A DNA stretch of 41,632 bases from an uncultured Clostridia bacterium (GTDB taxonomy: Bacteria; Bacillota; Clostridia; Oscillospirales; JAAYOS01): the NCBI GenBank assembly GCA_944387575.1, contig CALXFK010000054.1:1-41632 (forward strand). Reading direction: 5' to 3'. This document shows positions 1 to 8,503 of the stretch, in pieces. The notes beneath the pieces were generated by a model, which was given only the letters and a program-made list of their open reading frames with translations, did not search any database and was not told where the DNA came from. Each line of letters opens with the position of its first letter. Position 1 is the stretch's first letter. The translations under genes were made by a program, and so were the position numbers.

Positions 1-1
1 C

Positions 2-667
2 ATCGCTGATACCTGGGTGCAGTACACGTTGCTCTCTATGGCGCTTTTCACTGTCTTCCTCGGCTCCATGATGGCGTACCGCGAAAAGATCCTCAAAAAG
101 CGTCTCGCATTCTCCACCGTGAGCCAGGTCTCGTACATCCTCTGCGGTCTGTTCTCTCTCAGCACCGCCGCAGTGGCTGGCGGTCTTATGCACGTCGTGT
201 TCCATGCGTTCACCAAGATGTGTCTCTTCCTCTGCGCCGGTTCAATAATATTCGTGACTGGAAACACCCGCGTGGACGAACTGAACGGTATCGGCAAGAA
301 GATGCCGGTGACCATGTGGGCGTTTACGCTTGCGTCGCTTGCTCTCGTGGGTATCCCACCCGCAAGCGGCTTTGTAAGCAAATGGTTCCTTGCCACCGGC
401 GCCATTGGCGCTTCCACCACCGTCTTCAGCTGGCTTACTCCGACGGTGCTGCTCATAAGTGCCCTGCTCACCGCGGGCTATTTGCTGCCGGTCTCGATAA
501 ACGGCTTCTTTCCCGGCAAGAACTACGACTACTCCAGCCCTAAGACTGAGTCACCCGCGCTCATGTATATACCGGTGCTCATACTTGGTATCGCGTCGGT
601 TCTTCTCGGTGTGTTCTCCAATGAAATTGTCGAGCTTGCGACCTCGCTTGCCTCGGCACTAATGTAG
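2..667 (+). CDS. Antiporter-like proton-conducting membrane subunit (NuoN/NuoM/MrpD family), 5'-truncated
   Basis: The reading frame is open to the window edge, so the true start lies upstream and about 221 C-terminal residues of a roughly 490-residue protein are seen. The segment is almost entirely hydrophobic helices. It carries the family pattern KKRLAFSTVSQVSYI followed by HVVFHAFTKMCLFLCAGSI, which in complex I and Mrp subunits supplies the histidine and lysine of the proton channel, then a GIGKKMP loop and a PPASGFVSKW segment. The protein would sit in the cytoplasmic membrane and translocate H+ or Na+. It is immediately followed by two further antiporter-like genes in the same direction, so it belongs to a multi-subunit complex whose other genes lie outside the window. 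Whether that is Mrp, complex I-like or hydrogenase-linked cannot be decided here. Confidence 0.85.
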   Translation: MADTWVQYTLLSMALFTVFLGSMMAYREKILKKRLAFSTVSQVSYILCGLFSLSTAAVAGGLMHVVFHAFTKMCLFLCAGSIIFVTGNTRVDELNGIGKKMPVTMWAFTLASLALVGIPPASGFVSKWFLATGAIGASTTVFSWLTPTVLLISALLTAGYLLPVSINGFFPGKNYDYSSPKTESPALMYIPVLILGIASVLLGVFSNEIVELATSLASALM

Positions 668-693
668 TGTGGATTGGCGGTGTGATATTGGTA

Positions 694-2196
694 ATGTCTT
701 ATTTATTGCTTATACCGATTCTTCTGCCGATACTCGGCGGTCTCGCAATGTACTTCCTGCGCCCCGGTCCGAATTCTGAGGCTTACGTATCCGGTTCTCC
801 GCTCGAGCGCCGTCTGCGCGCGCTCGTCATGACCATCGTTGTCCTTACGTCAGCTGCGGTCTGGGCGTGTATACTTCTTGTCGGCGATGAGGACGCAAAT
901 CTTTTCAACTTCACAAACGAGCTTCAGGTCGTACTTCGCCTGGACAACCTCGGTCGGATATTCGCCGGGCTCGTTTCGGTGCTCTGGCCGATAACCACCC
1001 TCTACGCCCTCGACTACATGGCGCACGATGGGCACAGGTGGCACTTCTACCCCTTCTTCATCGCGAGTTTCGGCGTGACCTTTGGCATCGCGGCATCCGG
1101 CAACCTCGTCACGATGTACTGCTTCTACGAGCTGCTCACCCTCGTCACCCTTCCGCTCGTACTCCATCCGAACACCCATGCGTCCAATCGCGCCGGTCGT
1201 TCCTACCTCGCATTCTCCATCGGCGGCGCGGCATTCGCGTTCATGGGCATGGTATTCCTGCTCCCGCATGGAGCACAGAGCGAGTTCGCTCTCGGCGGTA
1301 TACTCGACGCAAGCGACGCAAGCTGGACCCGCTTCGTGCCGGTGATATTCATCTTCATGTTCTTCGGGTTCGGCGTCAAAGCCGCGCTCTTCCCGCTCCA
1401 TGTGTGGCTGCCCAAAGCGGCGGTCGCACCCACCCCGGTCACCGCACTGCTGCATGCCGTCGCGGTAGTCAAGGCGGGCGCATTCGCGATAATCCGTCTC
1501 ATATACTACGTCTGCGGCACAGATCTCCTCGCCGGAAGCTGGGCACAGACGGTCGCAATATGCGTCGCTGCGTTCACGATGCTCTACGGCTCCACCATGG
1601 CGCTCAAGCAGGGACACTGGAAACGCCGTCTCGCATATTCCACCGTTTCCAACCTCTCGTATATCGTGTTTGCAGCCTCGCTCATGACCCCCGCCGGAAT
1701 GGCGGCGTCACTGCTGCACCTGCTTGCTCACGCGTTTATAAAAATCCTCGCGTTCTTCTGCGCAGGCGCAGTGCTCCACTACACCGGTCGTGAATACATC
1801 GACGAGCTCGAAGGCATCGGGCGCAAGATGCCAGTCACGTTCGCGTGCTTTGCGGTCTCCGCACTCGCACTCACCGGTATTCCGCTCTTTAACGGATTTG
1901 TCAGCAAGTGGAACATACTCCTTGCCGTTCCGGACGCAGCGCTCACCAATCCCGCCGCGTTCATCGGCGGCGGCGCGCTACTCATAAGCGCGATACTCAC
2001 CGCACTCTATATGATAACCACTGCAGTCCGCGCGTTCTTCCCGTCTGCGGACTTTGACGCCGCGTCGCTTTCCGGCGTGCGTGAAGCCGGCTGGAGGATG
2101 CTCGTGCCGATGGTCATACTTGCGGCGGTTATCATCATAACCGGACTCTATGCGACGCCGTTTGTAAATATCGCGCAAACGGTCGCCGGAATATGA
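694..2196 (+). CDS. Antiporter-like proton-conducting membrane subunit (MrpD/NuoN-like)
   Basis: This is a 500-residue multi-spanning membrane protein of the proton-conducting transporter family. Numbered from the ATG at 694, it has the conserved TM5 glutamate (YCFYELLTL, E146), the TM7 lysine (GVKAALFPLHVWLPKA, K229) and the TM8 lysine (AVVKAGAF, K260), plus a TM12-type HLLAHAFIKILAFF motif. These are the residues that relay protons in complex I and Mrp subunits, so the protein should be transport-competent. A GTG at 667 overlaps the upstream stop but has no Shine-Dalgarno sequence. The ATG at 694 follows a GGCGG-like stretch and begins a clean hydrophobic helix, so I prefer it. The gene is tightly coupled to the upstream subunit and 12 bases before the next. 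Confidence 0.88.
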   Translation: MSYLLLIPILLPILGGLAMYFLRPGPNSEAYVSGSPLERRLRALVMTIVVLTSAAVWACILLVGDEDANLFNFTNELQVVLRLDNLGRIFAGLVSVLWPITTLYALDYMAHDGHRWHFYPFFIASFGVTFGIAASGNLVTMYCFYELLTLVTLPLVLHPNTHASNRAGRSYLAFSIGGAAFAFMGMVFLLPHGAQSEFALGGILDASDASWTRFVPVIFIFMFFGFGVKAALFPLHVWLPKAAVAPTPVTALLHAVAVVKAGAFAIIRLIYYVCGTDLLAGSWAQTVAICVAAFTMLYGSTMALKQGHWKRRLAYSTVSNLSYIVFAASLMTPAGMAASLLHLLAHAFIKILAFFCAGAVLHYTGREYIDELEGIGRKMPVTFACFAVSALALTGIPLFNGFVSKWNILLAVPDAALTNPAAFIGGGALLISAILTALYMITTAVRAFFPSADFDAASLSGVREAGWRMLVPMVILAAVIIITGLYATPFVNIAQTVAGI

Positions 2197-2208
2197 CGGA
2201 GGTGCAAA

Positions 2209-4377
2209 ATGAACCCTGTTCTTATATTTATTGCCGTCATGCTCCCCTTCGCCGCAGCAGTCGTGTGCTACTGCGCAGGACGTTACTCTAAAGGTTTGCG
2301 CGACTGGCTCTGCATACTTGCGGCGGCAATCGAGCTTGTGGTGTCGCTTGTAATGGCGTTCAGCGGCTCGGAAACCGTCTCTTTCGACCTTCCTAACTAC
2401 TTCGGTCTCGGTCTCAGCCTTGAGCTCACCGGGTTTGCGCGAGTATACTGCGTCGTTACGGCGTTCGCATGGCTCGCCGCGCTGGTTTTCTCCCGTGAGT
2501 ACATGCGCTCCTCGCGCAACCGCAACCGTTACTACTTCTTTACTCTGCTCACGCTCGGCGCTTCGCAGGGAATATTCCTCGCCGCCGACCTCACCGGTGC
2601 GCTCCTGTTCCTCGAGATCATGAGCTTCACCAGCTATGTCTGGGTCGCACACGATGAGACCGAGAGCGCAATGCGCGCAGCGGGTACCTACCTCGGTATT
2701 GCGATAATCGGCGGTCTGGCATCACTGATGGGTCTCTTTATCCTGTCGGTCGAGCTCGGCACAACTCGTATCGATGAGCTCGGCAGCGCATTTACCGCGC
2801 TGCGTGACAGCGGCGTCGGGCTCGGTCGTGTATACACCGGCGCAGCGTTCGCGCTTGTGGGATTTGCCGCAAAAGCCGGTCTTGTCCCGCTGCATGTCTG
2901 GATGCCCCGAGCATACACCGCCGCTCCCGCCCCCGCAAGTGCGCTGCTCAGCAGTATACTCTCGAAAGCCGGCGCGTTCGGTGTCGCGGCTATCACCTGC
3001 CGCCTCATGACCGGCGACGTCGACTGGGCTACCGCAATACTCATTCTTGGTGCAGCAACAATGCTGCTCGGCTCCATCCTTGCGCTGCTGAGCACCGACC
3101 TCAAGCGTACTCTCGCCTGCTCCTCGATGGCGCAGATAGGATTCATCGTCATCGGCATCGGCTGCTGCGGAATACTCGGCAGCGAGGGCGCTCTCGCCGC
3201 ACGCGGCACGGCGCTCCATATGCTCAATCACACGCTGATAAAGCTCGTCCTGTTCCTTGTTGCCGGAGCAATATTTATGAATACCGGCAGCCTCGACCTC
3301 AACCAGATACGCGGTTACGGCAGAAAGAAACCGATGCTCGCGATAGTGTTCCTGTTTGCGGCACTCGGCGTCTCCGGCATCCCGCTCTTCAACGGTTACC
3401 TCAGCAAGAGTCTGCTGCACGAGGGCATACTCGAAAGCGTATCCCACCTGTCGGCACTCGGCTATTCAACCACCGCCATGACCGCACTTGAGTGGCTCTT
3501 CCTGTTCGGCGGTGGTCTAACTCTCGCGTACATGGCAAAACTGTTCTTCGCAGTCTTTGTAGAGAAGAATAATGACGCGGAGCTCCAGGCAGACTACGAC
3601 TCAAAGAAGCTCTCCTGCTCCTCCCCGCTCTCTATGGTCGCACTCGCGGTGTGCGCTGTCATGATTCCGGTGCTCGGTATACTGCCCGGTGTCACCGCAG
3701 CCCCGCTCTCCGCAGTCTCATCCGACCTCTTCGGGGTTACGGCTGAGGGTTCTGTCGCCTGGTTCTCGCTTGAGAATCTCCAGGGCGCGGGCATCTCGAT
3801 AGTTATCGGCGTCGTGGTATACTTCGCCGTGGTGCGCACCCTGCTCGTTCGCGAGGTAAAGGCAGCAAAGAAAGGCAAGAAAAAGGTCGAAACTACCGGC
3901 GTCAAGCAGTATGTTAACATCCTTCCCGCATGGCTCGACCTCGAGAACCTGATCTATCGTCCGATAGTCCTGCGCGTGCTCCCCGCGATATTCGGCGGAT
4001 TTTTCGCACTCACCGACAGCCTGCCCAACCGCATCTTTACCCCCAAGCTGCTCTCACGGCTCGGCATGAGCACTCACGGTTCAAGCGACCTTGTTGACCT
4101 GATAATCGTCCTGCTCCGCCGCAGCCTGTTCCACGAGAGTCCGCGCACCGAGGAATCGAAGTACGAGCGCACCTTCGCATACCGCTTCGGCGCATACATT
4201 GACCGCCGTCGTGCAAAGCACCATCGTCGCAATGCGCACTACGCCGAGGAGCTCGTAAGCATTGAGAAGACTATCGGCGAAACTACGCATCGCATCACCG
4301 GCAGCCTCTCGTTTGCACTGCTGATGCTCTGCGTCGGTCTAACCTTCGCATTCATCTACCTGATGTTCCTGAAATAA
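2209..4377 (+). CDS. Large antiporter-like subunit (NuoL/MrpA/HyfB-like) with C-terminal extension
   Basis: This 722-residue membrane protein is preceded by GGAGG seven bases before the ATG. The core of about 500 residues has the antiporter signature: E136 (LLFLEIMSF), K222 (AKAGLVPLHVWMPRA), K253 (LSKAGAFG) and an HMLNHTLIKLVLFLVAG segment. Beyond residue 510 come additional helices separated by a Lys-rich loop (KAAKKGKKK) and an Arg/His-rich soluble stretch around residues 640-690, ending in one last helix. This resembles the extended C-termini of NuoL and hydrogenase-4-type subunits. It is the third consecutive antiporter-like gene, probably the distal pump subunit of the same complex. No quinone-binding, hydrogenase or NADH module is visible in the window, so the electron donor, if any, is unknown. 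Confidence 0.87.
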   Translation: MNPVLIFIAVMLPFAAAVVCYCAGRYSKGLRDWLCILAAAIELVVSLVMAFSGSETVSFDLPNYFGLGLSLELTGFARVYCVVTAFAWLAALVFSREYMRSSRNRNRYYFFTLLTLGASQGIFLAADLTGALLFLEIMSFTSYVWVAHDETESAMRAAGTYLGIAIIGGLASLMGLFILSVELGTTRIDELGSAFTALRDSGVGLGRVYTGAAFALVGFAAKAGLVPLHVWMPRAYTAAPAPASALLSSILSKAGAFGVAAITCRLMTGDVDWATAILILGAATMLLGSILALLSTDLKRTLACSSMAQIGFIVIGIGCCGILGSEGALAARGTALHMLNHTLIKLVLFLVAGAIFMNTGSLDLNQIRGYGRKKPMLAIVFLFAALGVSGIPLFNGYLSKSLLHEGILESVSHLSALGYSTTAMTALEWLFLFGGGLTLAYMAKLFFAVFVEKNNDAELQADYDSKKLSCSSPLSMVALAVCAVMIPVLGILPGVTAAPLSAVSSDLFGVTAEGSVAWFSLENLQGAGISIVIGVVVYFAVVRTLLVREVKAAKKGKKKVETTGVKQYVNILPAWLDLENLIYRPIVLRVLPAIFGGFFALTDSLPNRIFTPKLLSRLGMSTHGSSDLVDLIIVLLRRSLFHESPRTEESKYERTFAYRFGAYIDRRRAKHHRRNAHYAEELVSIEKTIGETTHRITGSLSFALLMLCVGLTFAFIYLMFLK

Positions 4378-4404
4378 CTTCCTATAACAAAAGGAGGGCA
4401 CCTA

Positions 4405-4689
4405 ATGTACAGGCACGTCGTCGTTTGGAAATTCGCTGAAAACACTGAAAAAGAAGCTCAGGAGTTTATCTCCGCGCTTTGTGGGCTGTTCGGGGTTATA
4501 CCCGAGCTGAAGAGCGTGGAAGCCCGGCTAAACACCAACCCAGAAAACGGGCTCTGCGGCGTGCTCATAAGCGACTTCGACTCGAAAGAGGACATGGAGC
4601 AGTACAAGGCAGACCCCAGGCATGTCGCGGTGAGCGGTATGTGCAAGAAAATCCGTCTCTCGCGTGAGGCGGTGGATTACGAGCTGTGA
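4405..4689 (+). CDS. Dabb (stress-responsive alpha/beta barrel) domain protein
   Basis: This 94-residue protein is preceded by a perfect AAAGGAGG seven bases before the ATG. It starts with the Dabb hallmark MYRHVVVWKF, followed by a central helix and an ISDFDSKEDMEQYKADPRHVAV segment typical of dimeric ferredoxin-like alpha/beta barrels. Family members are small homodimers and the biochemical role of most is unknown; some plant and fungal homologues bind or cyclise small hydrophobic molecules. The stop codon overlaps the GTG start of the TatD gene by four bases (GTGA), so the two are translationally coupled, and the pair may share a function. The assignment of the fold is firm; the function is open. 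Confidence 0.8.
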   Translation: MYRHVVVWKFAENTEKEAQEFISALCGLFGVIPELKSVEARLNTNPENGLCGVLISDFDSKEDMEQYKADPRHVAVSGMCKKIRLSREAVDYEL

Positions 4690-5870
4690 GCGCCGCGCCG
4701 AGCACAAACGAGGCTCTCTCGAGCCTCGTGGACAGGACCGCTGCCATCTGCGCACGTTTTTTCCCCGATGGGCTGCCCTCCAACGGCAGCACCTCACCCT
4801 ATCTCGGTGATCCATCCCGGCTTGTTATCTCCGCGCTTGAATACCTCGAGAAGAAAGAGCCGTGGACGATGGCAAAGCATCCCGAACAGCGCGGAGAGCT
4901 TGCGGCTACTCTAGACCTGCTCTGTACTCGCTGTCTCGAGGCTGCCCGCGCGCGAGAACCGGACGACCCGGAAACTGCACGGCGGATCCGCGAACGCATT
5001 GGCGAAGTGGAAGCGGGCAGCGGCATGCGGCGTGTACGCACCGGCGAACCTCTATTCTACACACCGCCGGTCGAGAGTCCGCTCGCCCCGCCAGACCTGC
5101 CATCCCTACCCCGATATTTTGACACCCACGCGCACTATGACGACATCCAGTTCGACGGTGACCGTGAGGAGACACTCAAGCACATACGTGATGCAGGTGT
5201 CGAGCTCGTACTCGTGCCCGGCTGTGACGTCAAGTCCAGCCTCGCCGCCTCCCAGCTCGCGCACACTCATTCATTTATCTATGCGGCGGCAGGCATACAT
5301 CCGCACGAAGCCTCAGGAGCCGGTGAATCGGAACTGCGTGAGATCGCCGGTATGCTCGGCGATCTCCGGGTAAAGGCAATAGGAGAAATAGGACTAGATT
5401 ACTTCTACGACCTCGCCCCCCGCGACGTGCAACAGCAAATATTCCGCCGTCAGCTCGCGCTCGCGCAGGAGACCGGGCTCCCGGTCATAGTGCACGACCG
5501 CGAGGCGCATGGCGACTGTCTAAAGATAATCGACGAATTTCCCGATGTCTGCGGCGTGTTTCACTGCTTTTCGGGCAGCGCCGAGTACGCAGAGGAGCTT
5601 GTCCGGCGCGGCTGGTTCATCTCGTTTACCGGTTCGGTTACATTCAAAAAAGCGTCAAAGCTGCTGCTTGCCGCAAAAGCCGTCCCGGATGAACGGATAA
5701 TGATAGAGACCGACTCGCCTTACCTGGCGCCTGAACCGTACCGCGGTCGCCGCAATGATTCGTCAATGCTGCGCCGCACCTGCGCATTTCTCGCGGAGCT
5801 TCGCGGTACCGACCCGGTGAGCTTCGCTGAACTCACTCTTGAAAACGGAAAGCGGTTTTTCGGAATATAA
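4686..5870 (+). CDS. TatD family metal-dependent hydrolase with N-terminal extension
   Basis: This 394-residue protein starts at a GTG that overlaps the previous stop. Residues 144-394 form a complete TatD TIM-barrel hydrolase with all metal ligands: DTHAH (D146, H148, H150), EIGLDY (E234), VHDR (H270), FHCFSG (H293) and ETDSPYLAP (D343). TatD enzymes are Mg2+-dependent 3'-5' exonucleases or deoxyribonucleases acting in DNA repair and turnover. Ordinary TatD proteins are about 255-265 residues. The first 143 residues here are an extra, mostly helical, charged region with no motif I recognise (SPYLGDPSRLVISALEY, ELAATLDLLCTRCLEAARA). A strong terminator follows the stop. The hydrolase call is secure; the substrate and the role of the extension are unknown. 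Confidence 0.9.
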   Translation: MSAAPSTNEALSSLVDRTAAICARFFPDGLPSNGSTSPYLGDPSRLVISALEYLEKKEPWTMAKHPEQRGELAATLDLLCTRCLEAARAREPDDPETARRIRERIGEVEAGSGMRRVRTGEPLFYTPPVESPLAPPDLPSLPRYFDTHAHYDDIQFDGDREETLKHIRDAGVELVLVPGCDVKSSLAASQLAHTHSFIYAAAGIHPHEASGAGESELREIAGMLGDLRVKAIGEIGLDYFYDLAPRDVQQQIFRRQLALAQETGLPVIVHDREAHGDCLKIIDEFPDVCGVFHCFSGSAEYAEELVRRGWFISFTGSVTFKKASKLLLAAKAVPDERIMIETDSPYLAPEPYRGRRNDSSMLRRTCAFLAELRGTDPVSFAELTLENGKRFFGI

Positions 5871-5876
5871 AATTCG

Positions 5877-5906
5877 AACCGGAGCGGATGCCCGCTCCGG
5901 TTTTTT
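5877..5906 (+). terminator. Rho-independent terminator after the TatD gene
   Basis: An 11-bp perfect stem (5877-5887 with 5892-5902, core CCGGAGCGG/CCGCTCCGG) closes a 4-base loop and runs into six T residues. It ends the + strand transcript. With TTCGAATTTT on the opposite side it can also stop the convergent - strand gene. Confidence 0.9.
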
Positions 5907-5953
5907 ATGCCCTTTTACACATGCACGCAATGTTTGAACCTGCAGATTCCGGG

Positions 5954-6700
5954 TCAGCACTTTGTCTCACTTACGCCCTGAATGTCCAAAATAATTTCAC
6001 GGCAAAATCCGTTTTTGCTCCATTTTTGCACCATTATACCGCAAATCTTCCGAAATACCGCGACGTACTCTGCGTGCATAAAGATAAAATAAAACCTATT
6101 GGTATATTTGGGAAACTCCAAGAGCATTACACGGTCTGCTTTAAGATATTCCCTCTGAAACGCCATGACACCCTCTATACAGCGTTCCTTGCTTGTCCGC
6201 TGAGGGCGATGGTGATATAAAATAACGTTCTGCCCTCTGACATAGTAGTCATTCAACTCCGACCACTTGACATGCTTCCCGGTCGCGCCGCCCATCCTGT
6301 TCATATTGAGCGTCTCAAGCCCATTGTCCGGATCAAGAAAAACAACCTCTGCATCTTTTGTCTGTGCCAACGCCTTACTATGCCAGTATCTTCTGTTCCG
6401 GTCAATTTCATCCGAAAAGAATGATGCGGGAAACAATCCCGCCGTATCTACTCTTTCGATGCGACGGTCATTTTCGACGCATACGATCTCACGCAACGTA
6501 TCGAACAACTCGGCATCGTATTCCCGGTATATGTCAGGCAAGGACAGGTAACTTATATATTTGCCGTCATCCTGCTTTACAGAGCCCGCCTCATCGACTT
6601 TATACCAATTTACCGACAACGACAGCCCTGCTGCGGTCACTTCACGAAGCAATCCGTGTTTTCCGTAATCACCTATATCGCCAACATATCTGTCCTGCAC
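5954..6700 (-). CDS. Conserved protein of unknown function (GDIGDYGKHGLLRE family)
   Basis: I do not recognise a characterised family. The N-terminus RYVGDIGDYGKHGLLRE, the WYK segment and the motif VFLDPDNGLE followed by a YYVRGQNVILYHH stretch are what I recall of a widespread uncharacterised bacterial family; the VFLDPDNGL strand could suggest a Rossmann-like fold, but that is weak inference. An in-frame ATG at 6715 has no upstream ribosome binding site. A GGGAGG lies on codons 1-3 of that frame, seven bases before the GTG at 6700, so I take 6700 as the start (248 residues). The gene stands alone between terminators, has its own promoter, and is visibly more AT-rich than its neighbours, which suggests acquisition from elsewhere. 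Confidence 0.75.
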   Translation of the reverse strand: MQDRYVGDIGDYGKHGLLREVTAAGLSLSVNWYKVDEAGSVKQDDGKYISYLSLPDIYREYDAELFDTLREIVCVENDRRIERVDTAGLFPASFFSDEIDRNRRYWHSKALAQTKDAEVVFLDPDNGLETLNMNRMGGATGKHVKWSELNDYYVRGQNVILYHHRPQRTSKERCIEGVMAFQREYLKADRVMLLEFPKYTNRFYFIFMHAEYVAVFRKICGIMVQKWSKNGFCREIILDIQGVSETKC

Positions 6701-6733
6701 ACCGTTGCCTCCCATTGCTTGCGTGTCTTTATA

Positions 6734-6762
6734 ATTATAGGTTGTTTACTAATATTTTTCAA
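6734..6762 (-). promoter_or_regulatory. Sigma-A type promoter of the AT-rich singleton gene
   Basis: Read on the - strand, TTGAAA (6757-6762) and a perfect TATAAT (6734-6739) are separated by 17 bases. Transcription would begin near 6727, giving a leader of about 27 bases before the preferred GTG start at 6700. Confidence 0.75.
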
Positions 6763-6802
6763 TATTTCAGGCGCAAAATGGCACATGAATTTTTATTTAA
6801 GT

Positions 6803-6840
6803 AAAAGGAACGGCACCCTGCGGGATACCGTTCCTTTTTT
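6803..6840 (-). terminator. Terminator of the esterase operon (bidirectional hairpin)
   Basis: The arms AAAAGGAACGG (6803-6813) and CCGTTCCTTTT (6828-6838) close a loop that itself contains CCC/GGG. A T-rich tail is present on both strands. It lies downstream of the carboxylesterase stop at 6901 and upstream of the promoter of the next - strand gene, so it insulates the two. Confidence 0.8.
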
Positions 6841-6900
6841 ACTCTCGATAAATAGGAACAACGTTAAATCACAGCACTGCTTTATGACGCCAATATCCTA

Positions 6901-8469
6901 TTATATCTTCGCGAGCCTGCCGAGCCGCATCGGCGCGACGCTCTCGCTGTTCTTAAGCTTATTGTAGTAGTACGCGTACTTCTTTATCTGCTCGGGGTCG
7001 TTTATCATGTGAGTGTCGTTGCCGAGCTCGTTTATATCGAAGTCGTCGGTATACACCTTCCAGACCGGGAGCCCCTCACCGTTCGGGTCGCCGTTCTTGC
7101 AGAAGTTGTACCAGTACCCCTGTATCAGCTCCATGAAGTCGTAGTCCTTGCCGACCCAGTGGTAATCAAAGAACGGGTTGCGCTCGCCCTTGTCCACTCG
7201 CCCGAACACATACGGCATCTCGGCGCAGTGCGGCGAACCAGCGGCGTGACCGCGCTCGGTCTCGTTCTCCTTGACCATGAGCCATATGTACGCCTTGCGA
7301 CCGTACTGGCGGCAGAGTTCACCTATGCGCACCGAGCCCATCAGCATTATGTCGGACGAGATGGTGGACGCCTGCTTCGCAGCCTCAATCGGGTTGGAAG
7401 CGGGGTACCACTTCTTCATGTTCTCGACATTGTCCGGGAACGCCTCCTCGAGATATTTGTGGAACTCCTCGACCGGCAGTCCCTCCGGTCCCGCGACCGG
7501 GAACTCCTGCGCACAGCTTCCCATCAGGACGTCGAAGTCGTTGAACTTGCCGTTATCCATTATGTTGGTGTAAGTGTCCGGCAGGAACTCACCGTCGATG
7601 CAGAAGCTGAAGCTCATCGGACCGCGACCAAGCTTCTCATACTCGTCGAAGAGATCCCATGCGTCGCGGCTGCGCAGCTCCTCTATGCTGCTGCACCCGA
7701 CCTGCTTCATGAACTCTACGCCGCGTTTCTCCAGCTCCTCGCGTGCCGGAGGCTGCATGAAGCCCCAGTATATCGGACCGCTCTCTATCGAGACGTGCTG
7801 AATTAGCCCCTTCATAAGCGGGGATGCGTGTAGCGCGCCGGTACCTGCGGCACCGCCAGACTGACCGGCGACCGTTATATTCTCCGGGTCTCCGCCGAAC
7901 GCCGCTATGTTCTCCTTGACCCACTGGCACGCCTTGCGCATGTCGTAGAGCGCATAGTTGCCGGAGGTGCCCGCCTCTGCGGTGAGGTCTGGATGCGCAA
8001 AGAAGCCGAAGAAGCCGAGGCGGTAGTTTATCGTCACGACTATGACATCCCTGCGCTTTGCGAAACCATCGCCGTCACAGACGCACTCAACGCCGGAGCC
8101 AGCGACCATTCCGCCGCCATGAATCCAAATGAACACCGGAAGCTTATCCTGGTCAGTCTGCGCCGGGGTCCAGACATTGAGGTAGAGGCAGTCCTCCTCA
8201 TACTGCGAGCGCGCAAGCATCTGCGGAACTCCGTGCACGTTCGCGGGGAGATCCTCCTGCTCCATTACGTGCTGGATCGCAGCCGCACTGTACTCGACCG
8301 CTTTACGCACTCCGCGCCAGCGGCCCGGATCCTGCGGATGGCGGAAACGCAGTGCGCCAACCGGCGGCGCAGCATACGGTATTCCCTTGAATATTTTGAG
8401 CTTGCCGTCGGTGTACCCCTGGAGCCAGCCCTGCTTTACCCGAACCTTAGCATTGTCAAAATTCGACAT
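6901..8469 (-). CDS. Type B carboxylesterase / lipase family protein
   Basis: This 522-residue alpha/beta hydrolase has the type-B signatures EEDCLYLNVWTP (residues 91-102), oxyanion-hole HGGG (117-120) and a nucleophile elbow GQSGG with Ser204. His414 (GSPHCAEMPYVFG) and Glu322 (QEF) fit the rest of the triad. The elbow differs from the usual GESAG by E to Q and A to G. It hydrolyses carboxylic esters; the closest described relatives are para-nitrobenzyl esterases. No signal peptide is present, so it is cytoplasmic. It follows another esterase gene by 34 bases and is preceded by a GGAGAGAGGAG-type ribosome binding site. The natural substrate is unknown; a dietary or plant-derived ester is a guess. 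Confidence 0.9.
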   Translation of the reverse strand: MSNFDNAKVRVKQGWLQGYTDGKLKIFKGIPYAAPPVGALRFRHPQDPGRWRGVRKAVEYSAAAIQHVMEQEDLPANVHGVPQMLARSQYEEDCLYLNVWTPAQTDQDKLPVFIWIHGGGMVAGSGVECVCDGDGFAKRRDVIVVTINYRLGFFGFFAHPDLTAEAGTSGNYALYDMRKACQWVKENIAAFGGDPENITVAGQSGGAAGTGALHASPLMKGLIQHVSIESGPIYWGFMQPPAREELEKRGVEFMKQVGCSSIEELRSRDAWDLFDEYEKLGRGPMSFSFCIDGEFLPDTYTNIMDNGKFNDFDVLMGSCAQEFPVAGPEGLPVEEFHKYLEEAFPDNVENMKKWYPASNPIEAAKQASTISSDIMLMGSVRIGELCRQYGRKAYIWLMVKENETERGHAAGSPHCAEMPYVFGRVDKGERNPFFDYHWVGKDYDFMELIQGYWYNFCKNGDPNGEGLPVWKVYTDDFDINELGNDTHMINDPEQIKKYAYYYNKLKNSESVAPMRLGRLAKI

Positions 8470-8503
8470 ATTGTTTCTCCTCTCTCCTCTATTTAGCTTT
8501 TAC

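Noticed and set aside
850-1617. A 255-codon open frame antisense to the second antiporter subunit
   Set aside because: Its composition is dominated by charged residues and mirrors the hydrophobic gene on the + strand; it shows no motif.
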